Origin: CAWARU01 sp963784575
Lineage (GTDB): Bacteria; Pseudomonadota; Gammaproteobacteria; UBA6186; Azoamicaceae
Assembly (NCBI GenBank): GCA_963784575.1
Contig: CAWARU010000001.1
Span: 62,001-126,000, forward strand
Length of the DNA stretch: 64,000 bases
Direction of reading: 5' to 3'
A model generated the notes under the pieces. It did not search any database. It worked only from the letters and a program-made list of their open reading frames with translations, and was not told the DNA's origin. This document shows positions 1 to 9,176 of this stretch, piece after piece; the stretch's first letter is position 1; every line of letters begins with the position of its first letter. The position numbers and the translations under genes are program-made.

Positions 1-2410
1 ATCCCTTTATTGTTCGTGACTTTTCTGGTTTTTTTAAGTTTAATTCATTCTCCAGATTGCTCAAACATTTTCTTGCTTTTTCTAGAATTTTTTGAAGTTT
101 GCGCTCTAGGTCAACAGAGTCTCCTTCACCTGATTCGGTACCAACCACCGAGCTTTGAAGACCTTGCGTACCAGAATCAATTTCCATGGGAATTTCGGCC
201 TCAGGGCTAGATTTCCCTGTATCCGGTTTTGCCGAATCTGAGATTATGCCCAGAGATGACTTTTTTCGCCCTATTTTAGCCCCAGGATCCCGACCCATAT
301 CGATTAATTTTTTAATCTCAAGCATGGCGTGTTTCAACCATTCTGTTTGCTGCAGCTGAGTTGATGATTCTAGAGGTTCTAGTGCAACATCACGAGAACT
401 TTTCTTGGTCTTTCTTTGTTTGGCTAAGCCTTTGAGTTTCTTTCGCTTAGGCCCCAACTCCTGTGCCAATTCATCAATTTCAAATTCTGAGATAATTTTC
501 CAAGGAGCAGCTTGGAGCTCATAGTGCTTGGATTGAATAAAGATTTCATTCGGCGGCTGTAACAAGACATGATCTCGGCAGCGATCCACATCACCCACAT
601 ACAATTTGTTGCCTTTAAACTGCTCAAAAAGAAAGCATGCATTAGGGTTCCACGCAATTTCAATAATAAAGGCAATTTTATGGGGTTTTTCAGGCCAGAG
701 CCTATCGGCTCGACCAGCCGTTTGAGTGGTAACCTTGTCACTCATGGAGGGTACGGCCTTGATCAAAACCTCCACTTCTGGATCGTCGATACCTTCATCT
801 AATATCCTAGGTCCCGCAATAACAAGACAGCCGCCAAGCTTGAATTTTTTGAGGATTCGTTCACATTCATGGGGTTCAAGATTTGAATGAATACATTCAC
901 AAATAGAAAAAGATTTCATCGCAAATTTTCTTATTTTTTCTTCTTCATTTTTGAACTTTTCAGCATCAAATTTTCTGTTGGGATCTGTTTTGCTCTTTTT
1001 AAATTCCCGTTCCTTCTGCTTTAGGTAATCCTTCCAAACATTATCTGCATATTTTTTTCTGAGTATTTGTTTCGGATCAATCGTATCCACTCCGCCTGAG
1101 ATGCTATTAAATTCCTTGGCAACGTGCTCGCTGTGCAAAACGCCGGCACATTTCACCATGGTTTTTTTGCCAAGAAAACTGTCACCCGTCACGTGATCAA
1201 TCTCTGTCATATAGAGATCTACCAAGGCTTTGTTGAAGGGTTCTTTATCGATTTTCTTGGCAACTTCTTCATCAGTCACTTCACCGTTGGAACCCAGTTG
1301 GAATTCCAAATCAATTTGCTCTCCATTTTCATCCTTCGGGATCACTAGATAATTTTGGATCGGAGCATTCACACCTTCTTCTACTGCGGCCACCAATTCA
1401 AAGGGCGCAATGGGATTTTCAGTTTCATCTGAATAGCCATAGATATGATAGGCAGAATACTTACTGGTAATCGGGGTAGCGGTAGCAGACAGAAAAGGCT
1501 TGCCAAGCTCGAGGATCTGATGCAAAAATTTCATTCTTTCCGGAGATAATGAATTATGGGCCTCATCCAATGCAAATAATGTGAACTGATTCAAATCCAA
1601 ATCTACCTTGGTTCTTTTTGAGCAAAGTGTTTGCAGCATAGCATAGGTAATATTTGCTGAAATAGCTTGTTCCATCCATTTCGTTGCTAATGTTCCCCGA
1701 CCTTTTTTACGGATATTGCGGAATGTTATGCGATCTTTACTGATTCGAGTTATCAGGCCTGGTAGTGCCGGCATGTTATTCAGAAATGCTTTTTTAACTT
1801 GCTTGTACAATCCTCGGCTTAATGAGATAAACAATAATTTTGGATCTTCCAAATCATGACGAATCGCATAATCCAAACAGGCATAAAAAATATCACGTAA
1901 TATATTGGTTTTGCCTGTTCCGGTTCCATAAGGCAAAAGTGCCCCCACCTTGCCTATCTTAAGACCGTCCCTGTATTGCCGGATGGCACGTAATTGATGA
2001 TCTCTTGGACAATAGCTTGAGTCTCGTCCTTTGGGGCTGTCTCCTAACGTACCTCCTGATTCCAAGCGCTTGAAATTTTCTTCAAAGGGTCTGCCAAATT
2101 TTTCCTGATGGAGCTTAGCGATTGGTTCGAAGTGCTGCAAATACTCATCCAAGGCATTGATAATATCTAAAACATCCATTTTTCTTTTAATTTTATCCTG
2201 AGCTTTAAGGTCTGATAATTCTTTTTCAAGTTTTGCTATTGCTTCTTCGGTTTCCTTGATTTGTTGTTCAATTGTATCTGCTTTTTCTGCTTTGATTTTT
2301 TTGAGTTTTATTCGAAATGGAGGTTTTTGCGAACCATCTTTTGAGGTATCCATAGAATTGTGATCTGGTTCATTTTTTTCCTTATCCCTATCAAGAATTA
2401 TATATGACAT
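1..2410 (-). CDS. SF2 DEAH-type helicase/ATPase, 3' end beyond window
   Basis: An open minus-strand frame runs from an ATG at 2410 to the left edge without a stop, so about 803 residues are visible and the C-terminus is missing. Superfamily 2 helicase motifs are clear: Walker A PYGTGTGKT (lysine about 167), DEAH at about 282-285, motif III-like FLSATATP, and motif VI QTAGRADR (about 563-570). The N-terminus is charged and coiled-coil-like; the visible C-terminus is lysine-rich and low complexity. Family knowledge: such proteins are ATP-driven nucleic-acid translocases, including restriction-type helicases. No nuclease or methylase domain is visible. The start lies 3 bases after the stop of the ankyrin-like gene, so it is the last visible gene of a five-gene operon. 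Whether it acts on bacterial or host nucleic acid is unknown. Confidence 0.85.
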   Translation of the reverse strand, partial: MSYIILDRDKEKNEPDHNSMDTSKDGSQKPPFRIKLKKIKAEKADTIEQQIKETEEAIAKLEKELSDLKAQDKIKRKMDVLDIINALDEYLQHFEPIAKLHQEKFGRPFEENFKRLESGGTLGDSPKGRDSSYCPRDHQLRAIRQYRDGLKIGKVGALLPYGTGTGKTNILRDIFYACLDYAIRHDLEDPKLLFISLSRGLYKQVKKAFLNNMPALPGLITRISKDRITFRNIRKKGRGTLATKWMEQAISANITYAMLQTLCSKRTKVDLDLNQFTLFALDEAHNSLSPERMKFLHQILELGKPFLSATATPITSKYSAYHIYGYSDETENPIAPFELVAAVEEGVNAPIQNYLVIPKDENGEQIDLEFQLGSNGEVTDEEVAKKIDKEPFNKALVDLYMTEIDHVTGDSFLGKKTMVKCAGVLHSEHVAKEFNSISGGVDTIDPKQILRKKYADNVWKDYLKQKEREFKKSKTDPNRKFDAEKFKNEEEKIRKFAMKSFSICECIHSNLEPHECERILKKFKLGGCLVIAGPRILDEGIDDPEVEVLIKAVPSMSDKVTTQTAGRADRLWPEKPHKIAFIIEIAWNPNACFLFEQFKGNKLYVGDVDRCRDHVLLQPPNEIFIQSKHYELQAAPWKIISEFEIDELAQELGPKRKKLKGLAKQRKTKKSSRDVALEPLESSTQLQQTEWLKHAMLEIKKLIDMGRDPGAKIGRKKSSLGIISDSAKPDTGKSSPEAEIPMEIDSGTQGLQSSVVGTESGEGDSVDLERKLQKILEKARKCLSNLENELNLKKPEKSRTIKG

Positions 2411-2413
2411 GCT

Positions 2414-3925
2414 TTATCTCATTCTCTTATTAGGTTTAAAATTTGACACAAAATCTGACACATCAACCTCATCTTCAAAAACCTCATCTTCTTCCTCTGG
2501 CTCATCTTCGCCTCGCTTTCTTTTGCCTAATGTCTGTGGTCGACTCGCTACCGCCGCATGAGTTCCATTACAGCCATTCATGACTGGAGCGTTTTCAGTT
2601 GATGGCAACGACAATGACGATGATGCTGATCCAGGAGCCATTAATTCCAGAGGAATGTCGGCTTGCAGCGAAGCTTTCTCTTGCATAAGTTTAAATCTTG
2701 ATTTCTGCAATTCTTTTTCCTGATGTTCAAGTTTATAGGTTTCATTTAATTCCCTTGAACATTTTAGTTCACTTGCAAAACTTTCCTGCAAGAAAGAGAA
2801 TCTGTCAGCTTTGATTTTTTTGATAGCTTGAAGTGAAGAAAATTGACTTTCTTTAATCTTTAATAATTCCTTACTCGCATAAAAAGTATCTATGACGATT
2901 TTGTGCTTAAGAATTTGTTCTGCCAAATACTGATGTAGTGTTTTTTTATACTGAGGTGGTGTATAAGACTCTACACAATCCAACACAGAACATAACTCTT
3001 TATTTCTTCTTTTCATCAAATCAGGATTTCTTTCCACAAATATAGTAACGCAGTCAAGAGATCCTGTTCCAATGGCAAATTCTAGCGCTGTAAAAGAATC
3101 GAGGTTCTCATGAGTTATCGTTTCCTGTACTATTTCAAATTTCAGCAGCAAATTTAAGAGTTGCGCAATGCCCCTTCTTGCAGCGAGCATTAAAATTGTT
3201 TCGTCATATGCATTGCTGCGCCATTTTAACAGTTCTGGATCATATTTAATCAGCATCTCAGTATTTGCAAGTAAGTTTCCAAGACTCGAAGCATTTTCTA
3301 TCTCGTAGAGATCAATGGCATAGGCTAATGGATTATAAACGCAGCCTTTTGTCTCTTGGAAATTCTTTAACTGCTGTCTATTTTCTTCTTTTTTCAGAAA
3401 ATTTTCTAAAATGAGAGAAGAGGATAGCACGGCTTGAAAAATAGTTTTAGGTACTACGTGGGCAGCCCATTCCATAATAGCTTTTTTATTTTTAATTCGA
3501 TTGAAGGGATCAAATTCTGTATCCAAAAATTTTCTGAAGTAATCTCCTTTTTCACCCAGGAACAGTGCTGGAAATTTGAAGAACAATAACTCTAGAACCT
3601 TCAGATTTACGTTATCGACATCAGGCATAATTTGAAGCATACCAACTAATGAATTCCCCTCAAGACAAGGTGCATACTGTTCTAATTTTTCTAGGCTATG
3701 AAAGCAGTCAATATATCTTCTTAAAACATCAATATCACCTTCTACTAATGCCCCCTTAAAATTAAGGCGATCCCGCTTAATTTGTGCTTCAGCAACCAAT
3801 GCTGCTGCGGCTTCGTTTTGAGATTCAGGTTCTCTAGTCACAGTCAGAGCTGCAGACTCTTTATGAAGTTCAAGATCTGCATCTAATAAATTTTGTAAAT
3901 CTTCAATTGGATTTTTACTGGACAT
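2414..3925 (-). CDS. Ankyrin-like repeat protein with basic/acidic C-terminal tail
   Basis: 503 residues. A central region (about 195-310) carries degenerate ankyrin repeats, for example TILMLAARRGIAQLLNLL and TALEFAIGTGSLDCVTIF. A coiled-coil-prone stretch follows (about 340-420). The tail contains KRKR followed by a run of Glu/Asp and ends in PNKRMR, which resembles a nuclear-localisation signal. The start is supported by AGGTGG about 6 bases upstream. It sits in an operon with two Sel1 proteins upstream and a helicase 3 bases downstream. Ankyrin repeats mediate protein-protein contacts, so a host-directed effector role is inferred from repeat type and tail only. No catalytic motif is visible. 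Confidence 0.8.
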   Translation of the reverse strand: MSSKNPIEDLQNLLDADLELHKESAALTVTREPESQNEAAAALVAEAQIKRDRLNFKGALVEGDIDVLRRYIDCFHSLEKLEQYAPCLEGNSLVGMLQIMPDVDNVNLKVLELLFFKFPALFLGEKGDYFRKFLDTEFDPFNRIKNKKAIMEWAAHVVPKTIFQAVLSSSLILENFLKKEENRQQLKNFQETKGCVYNPLAYAIDLYEIENASSLGNLLANTEMLIKYDPELLKWRSNAYDETILMLAARRGIAQLLNLLLKFEIVQETITHENLDSFTALEFAIGTGSLDCVTIFVERNPDLMKRRNKELCSVLDCVESYTPPQYKKTLHQYLAEQILKHKIVIDTFYASKELLKIKESQFSSLQAIKKIKADRFSFLQESFASELKCSRELNETYKLEHQEKELQKSRFKLMQEKASLQADIPLELMAPGSASSSLSLPSTENAPVMNGCNGTHAAVASRPQTLGKRKRGEDEPEEEDEVFEDEVDVSDFVSNFKPNKRMR

Positions 3926-3983
3926 ACTATAACCACCTATAATATTAGTATTCGAGTTTTATGTTATTGCCATTAATCTGCCA

Positions 3984-4286
3984 TTATAAATGTCTTTGCG
4001 AGGTTTCGAACTCTCCTCCTGCATTTGTTGCAGCGTTTTTTAAATTCACAATATTTGTGAGCAGCTCTATACCCTCTTTATTGACTGGGCTAAATTCCAA
4101 GCTCTGTTGCTCATCTTGTTGTTGCAAGCTCTCATTCATTTTAATAAGAGCTGTTTGTTCTGCAATTATCTCTTTTTCGAGCGCTGCGATTCTCTCTGCA
4201 ATGGATTTTTCTTTTAGAGTTGAAACTGCTGCTCCTCTGCCCTCACTTTCACTTTTATCTTTTGATAATGGATCTATGCTTGACAT
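3984..4286 (-). CDS. Small charged coiled-coil protein
   Basis: 100 residues with no recognised family. The middle (about 25-60) has heptad-like hydrophobic spacing (IAERIAALEKEIIAEQTALI), suggesting a coiled coil. The N-terminus is Ser/Glu/Lys-rich. The gene starts 2 bases after the stop of the upstream Sel1 gene, and its GAGG-type ribosome site lies inside the end of that gene, so translation is probably coupled. The operon position makes it more credible than the competing plus-strand frame over the same bases. It could be an adaptor or chaperone-like partner of the neighbouring repeat proteins, but nothing in the sequence proves that. Confidence 0.6.
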   Translation of the reverse strand: MSSIDPLSKDKSESEGRGAAVSTLKEKSIAERIAALEKEIIAEQTALIKMNESLQQQDEQQSLEFSPVNKEGIELLTNIVNLKNAATNAGGEFETSQRHL

Positions 4287-4288
4287 CT

Positions 4289-5335
4289 TTACCTCACTCT
4301 TTCTAAATTTTGTAATTTCTGCCTCAATCCAAGAAGTTTTTCTTTATTCTTAATTTGTGTATTTATTTTTTCCTTCTGCTTTTCAGTCAATTCCGCAATA
4401 GTCTTTTGCTGTTCTATAATCGTGTCAGGGAGTTTCCTCTGCTTACCCTTCAATAAATCACATTTGTGTTTTAAAAGCGCTTTTTCAGCATCTATTGTAC
4501 GAATAAGAGACTCTCTGCTTTTCCTATATTGCTGCAGGTCGGAGGCAGAGAGGTCTTGAACTCCGATTAAAGAACTGAATAGCAGTGGCCCTTTGTGATT
4601 ATCCGGTTTTTTCAAACCAGGTTTATCAAGTTCCATCTTTTCAATTCCTGGCTCGTCGATTCCTAACTCAGGAAAAAACTTTTTGAGCGCGTTCATGGCC
4701 ATTTTCGATATTGCTGCACCTCTCTTGGCTCTGGATGCAGATTGGAACAAGCTTTTGGACAGAATCAAATTACCTTCCACTTCTGGATGATTCTTATACC
4801 ACAGGGCCAAATGACATTCCGCAATACCAAGGCCTTTTTTGGCTGCTTTATCCAGCCATCTCCGGTAGTTATTATCTGTCGGTGCCATATATTCGTATCG
4901 TGCATCAGAGATATAGCTCGGCTTATCAGATCTCATTTTCTCATCTTTGCCAGACTCTGTTTCCATATCTACCGATTTTTTGGATTTATCTTCTTTTTTT
5001 GACGTGCAAAGTTCAGCAAGGGAAAAGTATGCCAAGCTATAATCGAATAATGCTGCTTGATAAGTAAATTCCAGGGATTTTGAAGGATCCTGCTCTAAAC
5101 CGAGATAACCGTGGCGATAGCAGGTGGCTAAATCATACATGGCAGCAGGAGAATTTTTAAGCGCAAGGTCTTCTAACTGACTGAGTTTTTTCTGTGGTTC
5201 TGGTTCATTTTTAAGTTTGTCGTGCCCGGCCAAGGTCCATTGACCGTTCTCGTCTTCAAAAACTGAAATGTAGGAGGTTGTGATTTTAAGTGAGTTTATA
5301 GAGTCCTTGCCTACACGTTCTTTTGGAATGGCCAT
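4289..5335 (-). CDS. Sel1-like repeat protein
   Basis: 348 residues. About three Sel1-like repeats occupy residues 45-215; the clearest is AMYDLATCYRHGYLGLEQDP followed by a SLEFTYQAA helix, with another around LGIAECHLALWYKNHPEVEG. The C-terminal 110 residues are a Lys/Glu/Gln-rich coiled coil. Sel1 repeats are TPR-like protein-binding helices. GGAGAG lies just upstream of the ATG. It is the second gene of the operon, 43 bases after the 595-residue Sel1 protein, with which it shares layout (repeats then coiled coil), so the two may be paralogues. Function unknown. Confidence 0.8.
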   Translation of the reverse strand: MAIPKERVGKDSINSLKITTSYISVFEDENGQWTLAGHDKLKNEPEPQKKLSQLEDLALKNSPAAMYDLATCYRHGYLGLEQDPSKSLEFTYQAALFDYSLAYFSLAELCTSKKEDKSKKSVDMETESGKDEKMRSDKPSYISDARYEYMAPTDNNYRRWLDKAAKKGLGIAECHLALWYKNHPEVEGNLILSKSLFQSASRAKRGAAISKMAMNALKKFFPELGIDEPGIEKMELDKPGLKKPDNHKGPLLFSSLIGVQDLSASDLQQYRKSRESLIRTIDAEKALLKHKCDLLKGKQRKLPDTIIEQQKTIAELTEKQKEKINTQIKNKEKLLGLRQKLQNLERVR

Positions 5336-5378
5336 GATTCACTCTCCACGAGTTTGGGTTAATAGTATTTTCGCTTGA

Positions 5379-7166
5379 TCAAGCAAATTTTTTAGTCTGG
5401 ATGTTTTTTTGTTTCTTTGGTTCTTCCAGATGTTCTTCAGCTTCAAGTTCCGCAATTCGTGCTTCAAGCTCTTGAATCGTCTTTTCATCTTCTGCATTTT
5501 CTTTTTCAAGCTCTGAACCGAGAGCTTTCAATCGTTCAATTTGTCGCAATTGCTCCTTCCTAATAGCGATAAATTTTTCAGCCAACTCTTCTTGCATTGA
5601 GGCCTCACTGGATGAGCTAGATGAGCTTAACAAACCAGTCAAATCTAGAACAATTTCCGAATCGCTAGCATTCTTTGGAGATTTCTCTAAGGGTTCATCA
5701 CTTGAAGAGGAAGACATTGGAGACTTTGGATCGCCCCTATCCGGATGCAATTCTTTGGTCAATTTCCGCAGTTGCTCTTCTTGTTCTGGTAGTGCAGGCT
5801 CTTGTCCATAATCTTTTTTATGTCGCCTGCGTTTAATATATTGGTAACTTGATAAAATATCATGATCCCAGCGTTTACGCTTGGGAGCGCTCTCTTTCTC
5901 ATGCTCTTTATCTTGAGCACCGACTGACTTCGAAGCATTTACTGCAACGCTCGATGAGGCTGTTTTTTGAGTTTTATTTTTCCAATAACATTTTGCATAA
6001 AGTTCAGGATAACGAGCTTCTAACTCATTTATAGCGTGGTTGTATCGATTGTTTGCAGCACGAAGTAACCAATATTGCGTATTTTTTTCCCGATCTTCTT
6101 TATTATTGTATTTTTCTGGCACATAAAAATCTTCTCGGAAAAAACATTGAGCCAGATTATATTCTGCATGATTCAGTCTGAGGTTTGCTGCCTTCTCGTA
6201 CAATTCATATGCTCTCTGATACCGCAAACGACGCATTTCATCTGGCGTTTTAAGCCCTTGCCCTTGCTCTCTGCCTAAGAGTTCTACAAGCATTGCTTCA
6301 GGAAGATTTTCTGTAATTTCATAATAATAACCCAAGTCATTGATTGCAACCGCTAAGCCGCCATCTGCTGCCTCTTTTAGATAATGAAGTGCTTGTTTTT
6401 TCCTATCGCTTTCTGAAAGAGAGTTTGTTTTGAAACAGTGATTTTCAGAATAATATTCGCTTAATAACCATTTTGCGACTAAAACGCAATCCGGATTGCT
6501 AGATTCCGCTACTTTTATCAAATATCCAAAAGCTTTGTCTTTATTGGGAGTCAATTTGCAATAACCATAGCGATAGCAGGTTGCATAATCGAGCATCGCA
6601 CCGGGATTTTTATCCTTAACAGCAGCCTTTAATCTATCGATTTCAGCCGATTTAAGATTCATTAGTTTCAATATATTGTTGTTTTGAAATTGACCGCGTT
6701 CATCTATGGTCACCGAACTATACCGAATTTTGGATTTAGTGCCCTGCAATTCAGGAGAATCCGTTTCATCTGCTTTTGATAACTTGAATTTATCTTTTTT
6801 ACGACCTTTACTTTTATTTTTATTCTTTCGAGACTTCTTTTTCGCATTTTGTGAAGGCCTTTGGCGCCATTCGGAATCTGAGTCTGAAGATTCCTGCATA
6901 TCACTGTCAGACGATTTGTCTGACCCATTTCTTTTTGCTTTCCTTGCCCTATCAGCGGCTGTAGCAATTTCAACAGCTTCTATTGAATCCGCAGCAGCAA
7001 TTTCAGCAGCTTTTACTGCATCAATGTTCTCTTGTGCTTCTGCTTCTTCTTTTGTGCGATGCTCAGATATAGCTAATTCCAAAACTAAACTCTGGGATAA
7101 ATCGGATTCGGATAATGATTTTGTTTGATCTGATTTTGCCTTTAAATCCTGTTCTGAAGTCGACAT
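5379..7166 (-). CDS. Sel1-like repeat protein with nuclear-localisation-like basic clusters
   Basis: 595 residues, first gene of the operon, with AAGGA before the ATG. Residues 1-125 are low complexity: acidic/Ala-rich, then a dense basic block (KKKSRKNKNKSKGRKKDK, about 108-125). Sel1-like repeats follow at about 185-385, for example AMLDYATCYRYGYCKLTPN and AINDLGYYYEITENLPEA. A second basic region (PKRKRW then KRRRHKKD about 15 residues later, about 430-450) looks like a bipartite nuclear-localisation signal. The C-terminus is Ser-rich then a Glu-rich coiled coil. The signal resemblance is seen in sequence; delivery into a host nucleus is inference. No enzymatic motif. Confidence 0.82.
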   Translation of the reverse strand: MSTSEQDLKAKSDQTKSLSESDLSQSLVLELAISEHRTKEEAEAQENIDAVKAAEIAAADSIEAVEIATAADRARKAKRNGSDKSSDSDMQESSDSDSEWRQRPSQNAKKKSRKNKNKSKGRKKDKFKLSKADETDSPELQGTKSKIRYSSVTIDERGQFQNNNILKLMNLKSAEIDRLKAAVKDKNPGAMLDYATCYRYGYCKLTPNKDKAFGYLIKVAESSNPDCVLVAKWLLSEYYSENHCFKTNSLSESDRKKQALHYLKEAADGGLAVAINDLGYYYEITENLPEAMLVELLGREQGQGLKTPDEMRRLRYQRAYELYEKAANLRLNHAEYNLAQCFFREDFYVPEKYNNKEDREKNTQYWLLRAANNRYNHAINELEARYPELYAKCYWKNKTQKTASSSVAVNASKSVGAQDKEHEKESAPKRKRWDHDILSSYQYIKRRRHKKDYGQEPALPEQEEQLRKLTKELHPDRGDPKSPMSSSSSDEPLEKSPKNASDSEIVLDLTGLLSSSSSSSEASMQEELAEKFIAIRKEQLRQIERLKALGSELEKENAEDEKTIQELEARIAELEAEEHLEEPKKQKNIQTKKFA

Positions 7167-7203
7167 AAGAATTCCTTCGGTACTGTTCTAATTGTTCAAA
7201 TGT

Positions 7204-7218
7204 AACCGTTCACGCACT
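7204..7218. repeat. 15-bp motif shared with 43001-43015
   Basis: AACCGTTCACGCACT occurs here and identically at 43001-43015, both in intergenic DNA next to a gene end or start. It may be the end of a dispersed element, but no second inverted copy was found nearby. Confidence 0.4.
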
Positions 7219-7477
7219 GTCCTTTTTCCAAACCAAATCATCTGTGCATAAACTGTTACGTTCTAATTTACAACCGCGAAAGTTAGCTAATTAATATTCA
7301 CTGTTTTCTGTATTCAAATTTCAAACTAATATAGTTTTAATGATAAATCATTAAATGCATTAATATTTTCCATTATCATACAGAATTGTAAGTGCTATAT
7401 CAAATATGTTTGGTTTGGTATTGGGAGTGTATTTTACTAGGTAGCAAACTTTTAACTATTACATTATTTTATTACAT

Positions 7478-7623
7478 TAGGGCCTGTTGACAATTCGCTA
7501 GGTTGAGCCAGAAATCATTGATTTCTGAGCACCGTAGCGCAGTTTATATTGAAATAAATGAGCAACGGAGCACAAGAAATCAATGATTTATGGCCAACAT
7601 AGTAGAATTGTCAACAGGCCCTA
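7478..7623. repeat. 146-bp palindromic repeat (MITE-like)
   Basis: The ends TAGGGCCTGTTGACAATTC (7478-7496) and its exact reverse complement (7605-7623) form 19-bp perfect terminal inverted repeats. The interior is an imperfect palindrome, including ATCATTGATTTCT-type arms, so the whole element can fold into one long hairpin. No coding frame. It sits in the otherwise empty 7167-7634 gap, just 3' of the LuxR-type gene. A shortened relative of the same end sequence lies at 51748-51774. Confidence 0.75.
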
Positions 7624-7634
7624 AAAAAGGTTTT

Positions 7635-8312
7635 TTAGAAGTGCGCTCTCTTGGTGATGATCCTACTCAGTGCTAAAAATAAATGATAGGTATCATTTGC
7701 ATTGATTAAATTGATCAATTGATTTTTGTAACTGATTTTTAATTTATTTTTAACACTGGTCCGATACGATTCAATGCTTTTATTCGATAAATGCATATAT
7801 TGTGAAGATTCTTTGATTGAATAGCCGCTTAACCAGAGACTCAAGCAAATTATTTCTTTGCTTGTTAGCTCTTTGTTCATTTTTTTGATAATGCTTATAA
7901 GTTCATTTTTTTCTAGATTATTACTGATATTAATGACTTCCGAACCTGCTACCAACATTTCCTGGTGTAACCCTACAATACCCCTGATATTGCCATTTTC
8001 ATCCCTCAAAGGTAATTTATTGATGAGTGTAATTTTTTGAACACCACCTTCAAAATAGCGTGTTTCGCGTTTGTTGATTATTTTCTCACCCGCTAGGACT
8101 CGTAAATCAGAATCTCGATATTGATCAGCTGCTGCCTTCCAGGGAAGATCGTAATCCGTTTTATTGACTATATCTTGAATCGATTCTGCTCCTATCGCTT
8201 TTACGAAGAGTTGATTGCCTCCGCGATATACCAATTCGTCATCTTTCCAAAATATATAAAAAGGTGAATCTCTTAACAGAGTATCCAAGATCAATCTAGA
8301 TAATTCATTCAT
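7635..8312 (-). CDS. PAS domain LuxR-family transcriptional regulator
   Basis: 225 residues. The N-terminal 1-120 is a PAS/PAC-like sensor (PFYIFWKDDELVYRGGNQLF; PLRDENGNIRGIVGLHQ). Residues about 145-205 form a LuxR/NarL-type helix-turn-helix: LTSKEIICLSLWLSGYSIKE followed by LSNKSIESYRTSVKNKLKI. A cytosolic one-component regulator is likely; its ligand is unknown. It shares layout with the 241-residue protein at 41538-42263, so the genome probably has a family of these. The ribosome site is weak. The gene ends in a short CTAAAAAA/TTTTTTAG inverted repeat (7621-7638), beside the palindromic repeat, that could help terminate transcription. Confidence 0.88.
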   Translation of the reverse strand: MNELSRLILDTLLRDSPFYIFWKDDELVYRGGNQLFVKAIGAESIQDIVNKTDYDLPWKAAADQYRDSDLRVLAGEKIINKRETRYFEGGVQKITLINKLPLRDENGNIRGIVGLHQEMLVAGSEVINISNNLEKNELISIIKKMNKELTSKEIICLSLWLSGYSIKESSQYMHLSNKSIESYRTSVKNKLKISYKNQLINLINANDTYHLFLALSRIITKRAHF

Positions 8313-8381
8313 GTCACTATGGCCACTGCACCTCTAACTCTAAATGATACATTCCGATTAACTCATAAATTATCATATCGT

Positions 8382-8421
8382 GTAAATTCATTCAAATTTT
8401 TAATAAATTTGAGTGAATTAC
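8382..8421. promoter_or_regulatory. AT-rich inverted repeat between two minus-strand genes
   Basis: GTAAATTCATTCAAATTT pairs with AATTTGAGTGAATTAC across a 6-base loop, with one mismatch and one bulge. It lies between the stop of the 160-residue gene and the start of the PAS-LuxR gene. It could be a weak terminator of the former or an operator for the latter; no T-tract follows. Confidence 0.4.
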
Positions 8422-8458
8422 AGTAAAGCGCATAGAGAGTCATAGCCAAAGAAGGCCT

Positions 8459-8941
8459 CTAATGCGTTATTTCATGGATTACAGATCCGCCAAAGTTATT
8501 CAGCTCACCATCCAACTGTTCTAAAAAGAGATGAGCTCTTTCTATAAAATCGAAATATTCTTTCGAAAACCAATATATATTTAAAATATCATTAATGCTT
8601 TTTTCAGCCACATCATACATTTTTATTTTATTAAGATATTGCTTAATAAACTTCAGCTCCGATTCCAGAATAAATCTTGTTTCTTGAATGCCATTATTTT
8701 TGATCATTTGCTGAAGATTTATTTTCCAATCGTTTTTCATAAAGAGAGGTTTATAAAAAAGTTTTAAATAACACTTCAAAGCTTGTTTCTCGAAACGCAG
8801 TGAAAATCGCTTTCTCTTTTCATTAATACAAAAAACCAGTAAAATCTTTTTCTCTAAGAAATTGACTTTCTCCTCCAGTAATTTGGGATCTAGGGCCGGT
8901 TGCTGTTCAAAAGCAATATCCATTGACAAGATATCATCCAT
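8459..8941 (-). CDS. Hypothetical helical protein
   Basis: 160 residues, family not recognised. It looks all-helical, with alternating Leu/Ile/Lys/Glu (for example VNFLEKKILLVFCINEKRKR and KFIKQYLNKIKMYDVAEKSI) and no signal peptide or membrane segment. AGGAG 8 bases upstream supports the ATG. It is transcribed toward the PAS-LuxR gene with a 146-base gap and diverges from the aminotransferase-like gene. The overlapping frames give nothing better. No function is assigned. Confidence 0.6.
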   Translation of the reverse strand: MDDILSMDIAFEQQPALDPKLLEEKVNFLEKKILLVFCINEKRKRFSLRFEKQALKCYLKLFYKPLFMKNDWKINLQQMIKNNGIQETRFILESELKFIKQYLNKIKMYDVAEKSINDILNIYWFSKEYFDFIERAHLFLEQLDGELNNFGGSVIHEITH

Positions 8942-9176
8942 TATTCGTACTCCTATAAATCATTCCACTGTAGCTGTCCGATTGCTGCTTGCTATAAGAT
9001 TACATTATTAATCTCAATAGAAATCTGGGAATATTCCTATTTTTCATTGAATCTTCTAGAAAAAATAATGGGATCACCTAGGGTTTTCCCTAGTTTTGAC
9101 TTTTCTTAAGTTTGGAAAGAACACTTATCGGTTTTTTGTGATATTTTAGTCATTTTATTATCAGCCAAGATTTCTG

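Noticed and set aside
3961..4353. 130-codon plus-strand frame opposite the coiled-coil gene
   Set aside because: It lies antisense across two operon genes that have coupled ribosome sites; its Ser/Phe/Leu-rich composition is typical of antisense coding sequence.
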